DNA of 64,000 nucleotides, from positions 7,742,018 through 7,806,017 of the forward strand of contig OX465110.1 of the NCBI GenBank assembly GCA_949987565.1, read 5' to 3'. The position numbers and the translations under genes are program-made. The DNA comes from Luidia sarsii. Its lineage: Eukaryota > Echinodermata > Asteroidea > Paxillosida > Luidiidae. The notes beneath the pieces were generated by a model that saw only the letters and a program-made list of their open reading frames with translations, was not told the DNA's origin and made no database searches. The number at the start of each line of letters is the position of its first letter. Position 1 is the stretch's first letter. Positions 1-11,275 of the stretch are shown here, piece after piece.

Positions 1-114
1 GCAACTTGTGTTGTATGGGCAGTAGCACATTACAGTCGGAGGAGAGAATCTGGAAAGAAAAACAGACTTTGCGAGTTAATATCTCCTTCAATATTGTTAT
101 GATGGAGCTAAAAC
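1..114 (+). repeat. Partial satellite monomer at left edge
   Basis: This is the second half (monomer positions 115-228) of a unit cut by the window edge. It is an ordinary subtype with AGTCGGAGGAG, TGCGAGTTAA and CAATATTG. The array therefore continues to the left of the window. Confidence 0.95.
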
Positions 115-341
115 TTGGCCTCCAGTGAGGCCTTGGAAAAGGCAATCGACCAGGATCAAGAAATATCAAATCGGACATTTGATGATGAAATTATAGTCAT
201 GCAAAGAGAACTTACTTCCATCAGCGAGGCAACTTGTGTTGTATGGGCAGTAGCACATTACAGTCGGAGGAGAGAATCTGGAAAGAAAACAGACTTTGCA
301 AGTTAATATCTCCTTCAATATTGTTATGATGGAGCTAAAAC
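115..341 (+). repeat. 227-bp monomer class 1: A deletion in the A-rich tract (GAAAGAAAACAG)
   Basis: One A is missing from the run after GGAAAG (near position 175 of the monomer). The class has 11 members, at starts 115, 1710, 3760, 11732, 14922, 18569, 20392, 22214, 23124, 26542 and 35654. Most also carry AAATATC at position 51 and TGCAAGTTAA. The member at 20392 instead has CAGCGAGG and AAATCTC, which suggests a recombinant head. Copies 26542 and 35654 share TGTGTTTTATGG, a mark of the 9.1-kb duplication. Confidence 0.9.
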
Positions 342-797
342 TTGGCCTCCAGTGAGGCCTTGGAAAAGGCAATCGACCAGGATCAAGAAATCTCAAATCG
401 GACATTTGATGATGAAATTATAGTCATGCAAAGAGAACTTACTTCCATCAGCGAGGCAACTTGTGTTGTATGGGCAGTAGCACATTACAGTCGGAGGAGA
501 GAATCTGAAAAAAAAAACAGACTTTGCGAGTTAATATCTCCTTCAATATTGTTATGATGGAGCTAAAACTTGGCCTCCAGTGAGGCCTTGGAAAAGGCAA
601 TCGACCAGGATCAAGAAATATCAAATCGGACATTTGATGATGAAATTATAGTCATGCAAAGAGAACTTACTTCCATCAGCGAGGCAACTTGTGTTGTATG
701 GGCAGTAGCACATTACAGTCGGAGGAGAGAATCTGGAAAGAAAAACAGACTTTGCAAGTTAATATCTCCTTTAATATTGTTATGATGGAGCTAAAAC

Positions 798-1025
798 TTG
801 GCCTCCAGTGAGGCCTTGGAAAAGGCAATCGACCAGAATCAAGAAATCTCAAATCGGACATTTGATGATGAAATTATAGTCATGCAAAGAGAACTTACTT
901 CCATCAGCGAGGAAACTTGTGTTGTATGGGCAGTAGAACATTACAGTCGGCGGAGAGAATCTGGATAGAAAAACAGACTTTGCGAGTTAATATCTCCTTT
1001 AATATTGTTAAGATGGAGCTAAAAC
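798..1025 (+). repeat. Monomer subtype S: CTGGATAG with TTAAGATGG
   Basis: Two linked changes define this subtype: AAG to TAG at positions 169-171, and TGA to AGA at 214-216. It also has CAGTAGAACAT, CGGCGGAG and CTTTAATATTG. It occurs once on the far left (798) and then only from 30.4 kb on, at starts 30414, 33375, 39070, 42031, 43854, 44766, 45221, 47044, 47956, 51600, 53650, 58663 and 61624. In the right half it almost always precedes a class 2b monomer. It is position 6 of the 13-monomer HOR. Confidence 0.88.
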
Positions 1026-1253
1026 TTGGCCTCCAGTGAGGCCTTGGAAAAGGCAATCGAACAGGATCAAGAAATCTCAAATCGGACATTTGATGATGAA
1101 ATTATAGTCATGCAAAAATAACTTACTTCTATCAGCGAGGCAACTTGTGTTGTATGGGCAGTAGCACATTACAGTCGGAGGAGAGAATCTGGAAAGAAAA
1201 ACAGACTTTGCAAGTTAATATCTCCTTCAATATTGTTATGATGGAGCTAAAAC
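1026..1253 (+). repeat. Monomer subtype with ATGCAAAAATAACTTAC
   Basis: Three clustered changes (GAG to ATA at CAAAGAGAAC, and TTCCATC to TTCTATC) define five monomers, at starts 1026, 14010, 15833, 17429 and 19708. The last four also have CCTCTAGTGAGG at the head. Three of those four (14010, 17429, 19708) are followed by a monomer with CCAGTAAGG, at 14238, 17657 and 19936. The copy at 1026 lacks the CCTCTAG head and is an isolated relative 13 kb away. Confidence 0.85.
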
Positions 1254-2164
1254 TTGGCCTCCAGTGAGGCCTTGGAAAAGTCAATCGACTAGGATCAAGA
1301 AATCTCAAATCGGACATTTGATGATGAAATTATAGTCATTCAAAGAGAACTTACTTCCATCAGCGAGGAAACTTGTGTTGTATGGGCAGTAGCACATTAC
1401 AGTCGGCGGAGAGATCATTGAAAGAAAAACAGACTTTGCGAGTTAATATCTCCTTTAATATTGTTATGATGGAGGTAAAACTTGGCCTCCAGCGAGGCCT
1501 TGGAAAAGGCAATCGACCAGGATCAAGAAATCTCAAATCGGACATTTGATGATGAAATTATAGTCATACAAAGAGAACTTACTTCCATCAGCGAGGCAAC
1601 TTGTGTTGTATGGGCAGTAGCACATTACAGTCGGAGGAGAGAATCTGGAAAGAAAAACAGACTTTGCGAGTTAATATCTCCTTTAATATTGTTATGATGG
1701 AGCTAAAACTTGGCCTCCAGTGAGGCCTTGGAAAAGGCAATCGACCAGGATCAAGAAATATCAAATCGGACATTTGATGATGAAATTATAGTCATGCAAA
1801 GAGAACTTACTTCCATCAGCGAGGCAACTTGTGTTGTATGGGCAGTAGCACATTACAGTCGGAGGAGAGAATCTGGAAAGAAAACAGACTTTGCAAGTTA
1901 ATATCTCCTTCAATATTGTTATGATGGAGCTAAAACTTGGCCTCCAGTGAGGCCTTGGAAAAGGCAATCGATCAGGATCAAGAAATCTCAAATCGGACAT
2001 TTGATGATGAAATTATAGTCATGCAAAGAGAACTTACTTCCATCAGCGAGGAAACTTGTGTTGTATGGGCAGTAGCACATTACAGTCGGCGGAGAGATCC
2101 TTGAAAGAAAAACAGACTTTGCGAGTTAATATCTCCTTTAGTATTGTTATGATGGAGCTAAAAC

Positions 2165-2391
2165 TTGGCCTCCAGTGAGGCCTTGGAAAAGGCAATCGAC
2201 CAGAATCAAGAAATCTCAAATCGGACATTTGATGATGAAATTATAATCATGCAAAGAGAACTTACTTCCATCAGCGAGGCAACTTGTGTTGTATGGGCAG
2301 TAGAACATTACAGTCGGCGGAGAGAATCTGGAAAGAAAAACAGACTTTGCAAGTTATATCTTCTTCAATATTGTTATGATGGAGCTGAAAC
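2165..2391 (+). repeat. 227-bp monomer class 2a: GCAAGTTATATCTTC variant
   Basis: One A is lost from TTAATATC and a C is changed to T just after it; the next monomer is usually joined through GCTGAAAC instead of GCTAAAAC. Members also carry GACCAGAATC, mostly ATAATCATGC, CAGTAGAACAT and CGGCGGAG. There are 22 members, at starts 2165, 4215, 5808, 7403, 8770, 10137, 12643, 20847, 22669, 23579, 25858, 26997, 28592, 29275, 32236, 34970, 36109, 37248, 37931, 40892, 52511 and 60485. Members 25858 and 34970 are 228 bp because an extra A (GGAAAAAGG) compensates. From 25858 on, most carry CTGAAATCGG in place of CTCAAATCGG. The deletion removes the usual stop pair in one forward frame and makes a 102-codon open frame, which I do not regard as a gene. 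Confidence 0.9.
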
Positions 2392-3075
2392 TTGGCCTCC
2401 AGTGAGGCCTTGGAAAAGGCAATCGACCAGTATCAAGAAATCTCAAATCGGACATTTGATGATGAAATTATAGTCATGCAAAGAGAACTTACTTCCATCA
2501 GCGAGGCAACTTGTGTTGTATGGGCAGTAGCACATTACAGTCGGAGGAGAGAATCTGAAAAAAAAAACAGACTTTGCGAGTTAATATCTCCTTCAATATT
2601 GTTATGATGGAGCTAAAACTTGGCCTCCAGTGAGGCCTTGGAAAAGGCAATCGACCAGGATCAAGAAATATCAAATCGGACATTTGATGATGAAATTATA
2701 GTCATGCAAAGAGAACTTACTTCCATCAGCGAGGCAACTTGTGTTGTATGGGCAGTAGCACATTACAGTCGGAGGAGAGAATCTGGAAAGAAAAACAGAC
2801 TTTGCAAGTTAATATCTCCTTCAATAATGTTATGATGGAGCTAAAACTTGGCCTCCAGCGAGGCCTTGGAAAAGGCAATCGACCAGGATCAAGAAATCTC
2901 AAATCGGACATTTGATGATGAAATTATAGTCATGCAAAGAGAACTTACTTCCATCAGCTAGGCAACTTGTGTTGTATGGGCAGTAGCACATTACAGTTGG
3001 AGAAGAGAATCTGGAAAGAAAAACAGACTTTGCAAGTTAATATCTCCTTCAATATTGTTATGATGGAGCTAAAAC

Positions 3076-3303
3076 TTGGCCTCCAGTGAGGCCTTGGAAA
3101 AGGCAATCGAACAGGATCAAGAAATCTCAAATCGGACATTTGATGATGAAATTATAGTCATGCAAAGAGAACTTACTTCCATCAGCGAGGAAACTTGTGT
3201 TGTATGAGCAGTAGCACATTACAGTCGGCGGAGAGATCCTTGAAAGAAAAACAGACTTTGCGAGTTAATATCTCCTTCAATATTGTTATGATGGAGCTAA
3301 AAC
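3076..3303 (+). repeat. Monomer subtype with TATGAGCAG (G to A at position 132) plus GATCCTTGAAAG
   Basis: There are 26 members, at starts 3076, 5352, 6719, 7858, 9453, 10592, 25174, 27908, 29958, 32008, 32919, 38614, 40664, 41575, 43398, 46588, 49321, 50916, 52283, 53194, 55245, 56384, 57979, 60257, 61168 and 63446. The change makes a TGA in the frame that is otherwise open, and the GATCCTTGAAAG block adds a second TGA. None occurs between 10.8 and 25.2 kb, so two separate zones carry it. It usually lies just before an ACG monomer or a class 2 monomer. Confidence 0.88.
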
Positions 3304-3316
3304 TTGGCCTCCAGTG

Positions 3317-3333
3317 AGGCCTTGGAAACGGCA
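3317..3333 (+). promoter_or_regulatory. Partial CENP-B-box-like motif in the ACG subtype (first example)
   Basis: In monomers with ACG at positions 25-27, positions 14-30 read AGGCCTTGGAAACGGCA. Against the mammalian CENP-B box (CTTCGTTGGAAACGGGA) this matches 12 of 17 bases, including an uninterrupted TTGGAAACGG. Of the nine bases regarded as essential in that box, it keeps five and lacks the TTCG start (except C) and the last G. The ACG form occurs at monomer starts 3304, 5580, 6947, 7175, 8086, 8542, 9681, 9909, 10820, 11276, 13782, 14466, 15605, 17201, 17885, 19252, 20164, 21758, 24490, 28136, 30186, 33147, 38842, 41803, 43626, 46816, 53422 and 61396; 25402 has AGCGG. Chance similarity is quite possible. 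Confidence 0.25.
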
Positions 3334-4897
3334 ATCGACCAGTATCAAGAAATCTCAAATCGGACATTTGATGATGAAATTATAGTCATGCAAAGAGAAC
3401 TTACTTCCATCAGGGAGGCAACTTGTGTTGTATGGGCAGTAGCACATTACAGTCGGAGGAGAGAATCTGGAAAGAAAAACAGACTTTGCAAGTTAATATC
3501 TCCTTCAATAATGTTATGATGGAGCTAAAACTTGGCCTCCAGCGAGGCCTTGGAAAAGGCAATCGACCAGGATCAAGAAATCTCAAATCGGACATTTGAT
3601 GATGAAATTATAGTCATGCAAAGAGAACTTACTTCCATCAGCGAGGCAACTTGTGTTGTATGGGCAGTAGCACATTACAGTCGGAGGAGAGAATCTGGAA
3701 AGAAAAACAGACTTTGCGAGTTAATATCTCCTTCAATATTGTTATGATGGAGCTAAAACTTGGCCTCCAGTGAGGCCTTGGAAAAGGCAATCGACCAGGA
3801 TCAAGAAATATCAAATCGGACATTTGATGATGAAATTATAGTCATGCAAAGAGAACTTACTTCCATCAGCGAGGCAACTTGTGTTGTATGGGCAGTAGCA
3901 CATTACAGTCGGAGGAGAGAATCTGGAAAGAAAACAGACTTTGCAAGTTAATATCTCCTTCAATATTGTTATGATGGAGCTAAAACTTGGCCTCCAGTGA
4001 GGCCTTGGAAAAGGCAATCGACCAGGATCAAGAAATCTCAAATCGGACATTTGATGATGAAATTATAGTCATGCAAAGAGAACTTACTTCCATCAGCGAG
4101 GAAACTTGTGTTGTATGGGCAGTAGCACATTACAGTCGGCGGAGAGATCCTTGAAAGAAAAACAGACTTTGCGAGTTAATATCTCCTTTAATATTGTTAT
4201 GATGGAGCTAAAACTTGGCCTCCAGTGAGGCCTTGGAAAAGGCAATCGACCAGAATCAAGAAATCTCAAATCGGACATTTGATGATGAAATTATAATCAT
4301 GCAAAGAGAACTTACTTCCATCAGCGAGGCAACTTGTGTTGTATGGGCAGTAGAACATTACAGTCGGCGGAGAGAATCTGGAAAGAAAAACAGACTTTGC
4401 AAGTTATATCTTCTTCAATATTGTTATGATGGAGCTGAAACTTGGCCTCCAGTGAGGCCTTGGAAAAGGCAATCGACCAGTATCAAGAAATCTCAAATCG
4501 GACATTTGATGATGAAATTATAGTCATGCAAAGAGAACTTACTTCCATCAGCGAGGCAACTTGTGTTGTATGGGCAGTAGCACATTACAGTCGCAGGAGA
4601 GAATCTGGAAAGAAAAACAGACTTTGCGAGTTAATATCTCCTTCAATATTGTTATGATGGAGCTAAAACTTGGCCTCCAGTGAGGCCTTGGAAAAGGCAA
4701 TCGACCAGGATCAAGAAATATCAAATCGGACATTTGATGATGAAATTATAGTCATGCAAAGAGAACTTACTTCCATCAGCGAGGCAACTTGTGTTGTATG
4801 GGCAGTAGCACATTACAGTCGGAGGAGAGAATCTGGAAAGAAAAACAGACTTTGCAAGTTAATATCTCCTTCAATAATGTTATGATGGAGCTAAAAC

Positions 4898-5351
4898 TTG
4901 GCCTCCAGCGAGGCCTTGGAAAAGGCAATCGACCAGGATCAAGAAATCTCAAATCGGACATTTGATGATGAAATTATAGTCATGCAAAGAGAACTTACTT
5001 CCATCAGCGAGGCAACTTGTGTTGTATGGGCAGTAGCACATTACAGTTGGAGAAGAGAATCTGGAAAGAAAAACAGATTTGCAAGTTAATATCTCCTTCA
5101 ATATTGTTATGATGGAGCTAAAACTTGGCCTCCAGTGAGGCGTTGGAAAAGGCAATCGAACAGGATCAAGAAATCTCAAATCGGACATTTGATGATGAAA
5201 TTATAGTCATGCAAAGAGAACTTACTTCCATCAGCGAGGCAACTTGTGTTGTATGGGCAGTAGCACATTACAGTTGGAGAAGAGAATCTGGAAAGAAAAA
5301 CAGATTTGCAAGTTAATATCTCCTTCAATATTGTTATGATGGAGCTAAAAC
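4898..5351 (+). repeat. Adjacent pair of 227-bp monomers sharing a C deletion (ACAGATTTGC)
   Basis: Monomers 4898-5124 and 5125-5351 both lack the C of CAGACTTTGC, and both have AGTTGGAGAAG. No other monomer has this deletion. Their 3' halves look the same, but the heads differ (CAGCGAGG with GACCAGG, against CAGTGAGGCG with GAACAGG). This fits a one-monomer unequal exchange that duplicated the deletion. The second copy also has an arm mutation in the dyad (GAGGCG). Confidence 0.85.
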
Positions 5352-5579
5352 TTGGCCTCCAGTGAGGCCTTGGAAAAGGCAATCGAACAGGATCAAGAAA
5401 TCTCAAATCGGACATTTGATGATGAAATTATAGTCATGCAAAGAGAACTTACTTCCATCAGCGAGGAAACTTGTGTTGTATGAGCAGTAGCACATTACAG
5501 TCGGCGGAGAGATCCTTGAAAGAAAAACAGACTTTGCGAGTTAATATCTCCTTCAATATTGTTATGATGGAGCTAAAAC

Positions 5580-8500
5580 TTGGCCTCCAGTGAGGCCTTG
5601 GAAACGGCAATCGACCAGTATCAAGAAATCTCAAATCGGACATTTGATGATGAAATTATAGTCATGCTAAGAGAACTTACTTCCATCAGCGAGGCAACTT
5701 GTGTTGTATGGGCAGTAGCACATTACAGTCGGCGGAGAGATCCTTGAAAGAAAAACAGACTTTGCGAGTTAATATCTCCTTCAATATTGTTATGATGGAG
5801 CTAAAACTTGGCCTCCAGTGAGGCCTTGGAAAAGGCAATCGACCAGAATCAAGAAATCTCAAATCGGACATTTGATGATGAAATTATAGTCATGCAAAGA
5901 GAACTTACTTCCATCAGCGAGGCAACTTGTGTTGTATGGGCAGTAGAACATTACAGTCGGCGGAGAGAATCTGGAAAGAAAAACAGACTTTGCAAGTTAT
6001 ATCTTCTTCAATATTGTTATGATGGAGCTGAAACTTGGCCTCCAGTGAGGCCTTGGAAAAGGCAATCGACCAGTATCAAGAAATCTCAAATCGGACATTT
6101 GATGATGAAATTATAGTCATGCAAAGAGAACTTACTTCCATCAGCGAGGCAACTTGTGTTGTATTGGCAGTAGCACATTACAGTCGGAGGAGAGAATCTG
6201 GAAAGAAAAACAGACTTTGCGAGTTAATATCTCCTTCAATATTGTTATGATGGAGCTAAAACTTGGCCTCCAGTGAGGCCTTGGAAAAGGCAATCGACCA
6301 GGATCAAGAAATATCAAATCGGACATTTGATGATGAAATTATAGTCATGCAAAGAGAACTTACTTCCATCAGCGAGGCAACTTGTGTTGTATGGGCAGTA
6401 GCACATTACAGTCGGAGGAGAGAATCTGGAAAGAAAAACAGACTTTGCAAGTTAATATCTCCTTCAATAATGTTATGATGGAGCTAAAACTTGGCCTCCA
6501 GCGAGGCCTTGGAAAAGGCAATCGACCAGGATCAAGAAATCTCAAATCGGACATTTGATGATGAAATTATAGTCATGCAAAGAGAACTTACTTCCATCAG
6601 CGAGGCAACTTGTGTTGTATGGGCAGTAGCACATTACAGTTGGAGAAGAGAATCTGGAAAGAAAAACAGACTTTGCAAGTTAATATCTCCTTCAATATTG
6701 TTATGATGGAGCTAAAACTTGGCCTCCAGTGAGGCCTTGGAAAAGGCAATCGAACAGGATCAAGAAATCTCAAATCGGACATTTGATGATGAAACTATAG
6801 TCATGCAAAGAGAACTTACTTCCATCAGCGAGGAAACTTGTGTTGTATGAGCAGTAGCACATTACAGTCGGCGGAGAGATCCTTGAAAGAAAAACAGACT
6901 TTGCGAGTTAATATCTCCTTCAATATTGTTATGATGGAGCTAAAACTTGGCCTCCAGTGAGGCCTTGGAAACGGCAATCGACCAGTATCAAGAAATCTCA
7001 AATCGGACATTTGATGATGAAATTATAGTCATGCTAAGAGAACTTACTTCCATCAGCGAGGCAACTTGTGTTGTATGGGCAGTAGCACATTACAGTCGGC
7101 GGAGAGAATCTGGAAAGAAAAACAGACTTTGCAAGTTAATATCTCCTTCAATATTGTTATGATGGAGCTAAAACTTGGCCTCCAGTGAGGCCTTGGAAAC
7201 GGCAATCGACCAGTATCAAGAAATCTCAAATCGGATATTTGATGATGAAATTATAGTCATGCTAAGAGAACTTACTTCCATCAGCGAGGCAACTTGTGTT
7301 GTATGGGCAGTAGCACATTACAGTCGGCGGAGAGATCCTTGAAAGAAAAACAGACTTTGCGAGTTAATATCTCCTTCAATATTGTTATGATGGAGCTAAA
7401 ACTTGGCCTCCAGTGAGGCCTTGGAAAAGGCAATCGACCAGAATCAAGAAATCTCAAATCGGACATTTGATGATGAAATTATAATCATGCAAAGAGAACT
7501 TACTTCCATCAGCGAGGCAACTTGTGTTGTATGGGCAGTAGAACATTACAGTCGGCGGAGAGAATCTGGAAAGAAAAACAGACTTTGCAAGTTATATCTT
7601 CTTCAATATTGTTATGATGGAGCTGAAACTTGGCCTCCAGTGAGGCCTTGGAAAAGGCAATCGACCAGTATCAAGAAATCTCAAATCGGACATTTGATGA
7701 TGAAATTATAGTCATGCAAAGAGAACTTACTTCAATCAGCGAGGCAACTTGTGTTGTATGGGCAGTAGCACATTACAGTCGGAGGAGAGAATCTGGAAAG
7801 AAAAACAGACTTTGCGAGTTAATATCTCCTTCAATATTGTTATGATGGAGCTAAAACTTGGCCTCCAGTGAGGCCTTGGAAAAGGCAATCGAACAGGATC
7901 AAGAAATCTCAAATCGGACATTTGATGATGAAATTATAGTCATGCAAAGAGAACTTACTTCCATCAGCGAGGAAACTTGTGTTGTATGAGCAGTAGCACA
8001 TTACATTCGGCGGAGAGATCCTTGAAAGAAAAACAGACTTTGCGAGATAATATCTCCTTCAATATTGTTATGATGGAGCTAAAACTTGGCCTCCAGTGAG
8101 GCCTTGGAAACGGCAATCGACCAGTATCAAGAAATCTCAAATCGGACATTTGATGATGAAATTATAGTCATGCTAAGAGAACTTACTTCCATCAGCGAGG
8201 CAACTTGTGTTGTAAGAGCAGTAGCACATTACAGTCGGCGGAGAGAATCTGGAAAGAAAAACAGACTTTGCAAGTTAATATCTCCTTCAATATTGTTATG
8301 ATGGAGCTAAAACTTGGCCTCCAGTGAGGCCTTGGAAAAGGCAATCGACCAGGATCAAGAAATATCAAATCGGACATTTGATGATGAAATTATAGTCATG
8401 CAAAGAGAACTTACTTCCATCAGCGAGGAAACTTGTGTTGTATGGGCAGTAGCACATTACAGTCGGCGGAGAGATCCTTGAAAGAAAAACAGACTTTGCG

Positions 8501-11047
8501 AGTTAATATCTCCTTTAATATTGTTATGATGGAGCTAAAACTTGGCCTCCAGTGAGGCCTTGGAAACGGCAATCGACCAGGATCAAGAAATATCAAATCG
8601 GACATTTGATGATGAAATTATAGTCATGCTAAGAGAACTTACTTCCATCAGCGAGGCAACTTGTGTTGTATGGGCAGTAGCACATTACAGTCGGCGGAGA
8701 GATCCTTGAAAGAAAAACAGACTTTGCGAGTTAATATCTCCTTCAATATTGTTATGATGGAGCTAAAACTTGGCCTCCAGTGAGGCCTTGGAAAAGGCAA
8801 TCGACCAGAATCAAGAAATCTCAAATCGGACATTTGATGATGAAATTATAATCATGCAAAGAGAACTTACTTCCATCAGCGAGGCAACTTGTGTTGTATG
8901 GGCAGTAGAACATTACAGTCGGCGGAGAGAATCTGGAAAGAAAAACAGACTTTGCAAGTTATATCTTCTTCAATATTGTTATGATGGAGCTGAAACTTGG
9001 CCTCCAGTGAGGCCTTGGAAAAGGCAATCGACCAGTATCAAGAAATCTCAAATCGGACATTTGATGATGAAATTATAGTCATGCAAAGAGAACTTACTTC
9101 CATCAGCGAGGCAACTTGTGTTGTATGGGCAGTAGCACATTACAGTCGGAGGAGAGAATCTGGAAAGAAAAACAGACTTTGCAAATTAATATCTCCTTCA
9201 ATAATGTTATGATGGAGCTAAAACTTGGCCTCCAGCGAGGCCTTGGAAAAGGCAATCGACCAGGATCAAGAAATCTCAAATCGGACATTTGATGATGAAA
9301 TTATAGTCATGCAAAGAGAACTTACTTCCATCAGCGAGGCAACTTGTGTTGTATGGGCAGTAGCACATTACAGTTGGAGAAGAGAATCTGGAAAGAAAAA
9401 CAGACTTTGCAAGTTAATATCTCCTTCAATATTGTTATGATGGAGCTAAAACTTGGCCTCCAGTGAGGCCTTGGAAAAGGCAATCGAACAGGATCAAGAA
9501 ATTTCAAATCGGACATTTGATGATGAAATTATAGTCATGCAAAGAGAACTTACTTCCATCAGCGAGGAAACTTGTGTTGTATGAGCAGTAGCACATTACA
9601 GTCGGCGGAGAGATCCTTGAAAGAAAAACAGACTTTGCGAGTTAATATCTCCTTCAATATTGTTATGATGGAGCTAAAACTTGGCCTCCAGTGAGGCCTT
9701 GGAAACGGCAATCGACCAGTATCAAGAAATCTCAAATCGGACATTTGATGATGAAATTATAGTCATGCTAAGAGAACTTACTTCCATCAGCGAGGCAACT
9801 TGTGTTGTATGGGCAGTAGCACATTACAGTTGGCGGAGAGAATCTGGAAAGAAAAACAGACTTTGCAAGTTAATATCTCCTTCAATATTGTTATGATGGA
9901 GCTAAAACTTGGCCTCCAGTGAGGCCTTGGAAACGGCAATCGACCAGTATCAAGAAATCTCAAATCGGACATTTGATGATGAAATTATAGTCATGCTAAG
10001 AGAACTTACTTCCATCAGCGAGGCAACTTGTGTTGTATGGGCAGTAGCACATTACAGTCGGCGGAGAGATCCTTGAAAGAAAAACAGACTTTGCGAGTTA
10101 ATATCTCCTTCAATATTGTTATGATGGAGCTAAAACTTGGCCTCCAGTGAGGCCTTGGAAAAGGCAATCGACCAGAATCAAGAAATCTCAAATCGGACAT
10201 TTGATGATGAAATTATAATCATGCAAAGAGAACTTACTTCCATCAGCGAGGCAACTTGTGTTGTATGGGCAGTAGAACATTACAGTCGGCGGAGAGAATC
10301 TGGAAAGAAAGACAGACTTTGCAAGTTATATCTTCTTCAATATTGTTATGATGGAGCTGAAACTTGGCCTCCAGTGAGGCCTTGGAAAAGGCAATCGACC
10401 AGTATCAAGAAATCTCAAATCGGACATTTGATGATGAAATTATAGTCATGCAAAGAGAACTTACTTCCATCAGCGAGGCAACTTGTGTTGTATGGGCAGT
10501 AGCACATTACAGTCGGAGGAGAGAATCTGGAAAGAAAAACAGACTTTGCGAGTTAATATCTCCTTCAATATTGTTATGATGGAGCTAAAACTTGGCCTCC
10601 AGTGAGGCCTTGGAAAAGGCAATCGAACAGGATCAAGAAATCTCAAATCGGACATTTGATGATGAAATTATAGTCATGCAAAGAGAACTTACTTCCATCA
10701 GCGAGGAAACTTGTGTTGTATGAGCAGTAGCACATTACAGTCGGCGGAGAGATCCTTGAAAGAAAAACAGACTTTGCGAGTTAATATCTCCTTCAATATT
10801 GTTATGATGGAGCTAAAACTTGGCCTCCAGTGAGGCCTTGGAAACGGCAATCGACCAGTATCAAGAAATCTCAAATCGGACATTTGATGATGAAATTATA
10901 GTCATGCTAAGAGAACTTACTTCCATCAGCGAGGCAACTTGTGTTGTATGGGCAGTAGCACATTACAGTCGGCGGAGAGAATCTGGAAACAAAAACAGAC
11001 TTTGCAAGTTAATATCTCCTTCAATATTGTTATGATGGAGCTAAAAC
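5580..11047 (+). repeat. Local subfamily zone marked by ATGCTAAGAG
   Basis: Eight monomers carry an A to T change at position 89 (CAA to CTA): starts 5580, 6947, 7175, 8086, 8542, 9681, 9909 and 10820. All also have the ACG form at 25-27, and none lies outside this zone. The copy at 7175 has a private GGATATTTG; the one at 8086 has TGTAAGAGCAG. A variant confined to 5.5 kb indicates local spread by unequal exchange or conversion. Confidence 0.85.
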
Positions 11048-11275
11048 TTGGCCTCCAGTGAGGCCTTGGAAAAGGCAATCGACCAGGATCAAGAAATATC
11101 AAATCGGACATTTGATGATGAAATTATAGTCATGCAAAGAGAACTTACTTCCATCAGCGAGGAAACTTGTGTTGTATGGGCAGTAGCACATTACAGTCGG
11201 CGGAGAGATCCTTGAAAGAAAAACAGACTTTGCGAGTTAATATCTCCATTAATATTGTTATGATGGAGCTAAAAC
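6263..11275 (+). repeat. 2,734-bp repeat (12 monomers), two copies in tandem
   Basis: Starts 6263, 6491, 6719, 6947, 7175, 7403, 7630, 7858, 8086 and 8314 correspond to 8997, 9225, 9453, 9681, 9909, 10137, 10364, 10592, 10820 and 11048 at an offset of 2,734 bp. The second copy begins with a chimeric monomer at 8997, which has the head of the GACCAGTATC type and the CAATAATG tail. The chimera has absorbed one monomer relative to 5808-6490. Private differences include TCTCCATTAAT near 11247, GACAGACTTT near 10311 and AGTTGGCGG near 9830. Confidence 0.82.

Larger units (their letters stand above)
1482..5124 (+). repeat. 2,050-bp higher-order repeat (9 monomers), two copies
   Basis: Monomers starting at 1482, 1710, 1937, 2165, 2392, 2620 and 2848 match those at 3532, 3760, 3987, 4215, 4442, 4670 and 4898 by subtype at a constant offset of 2,050 bp. 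Copies differ by scattered private changes: TCATACAAAG at 1566, TTTAGTATTG near 2140, CAGCTAGG at 2957 and CGCAGGAG near 4591. A 10-A tract (two G to A changes in GGAAAG) at 508-517 and 2558-2567 is also offset by 2,050, so the relation reaches back to about 342 for two more monomers. Divergence here is visibly higher than in the right-hand duplications. Confidence 0.82.

Noticed and set aside
508..517. 10-A tract as a possible insertion scar
   Set aside because: The monomer length is unchanged; it is explained by two G to A substitutions in GGAAAGAAAAAC and recurs at 2558-2567 through the 2,050-bp repeat.
2165..2473. 102-codon forward open frames in class 2 monomers
   Set aside because: They exist only because a 1-bp deletion moves the frame past the usual TGA and TAA. 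They are read in two frames of the same repeat and have no independent support.
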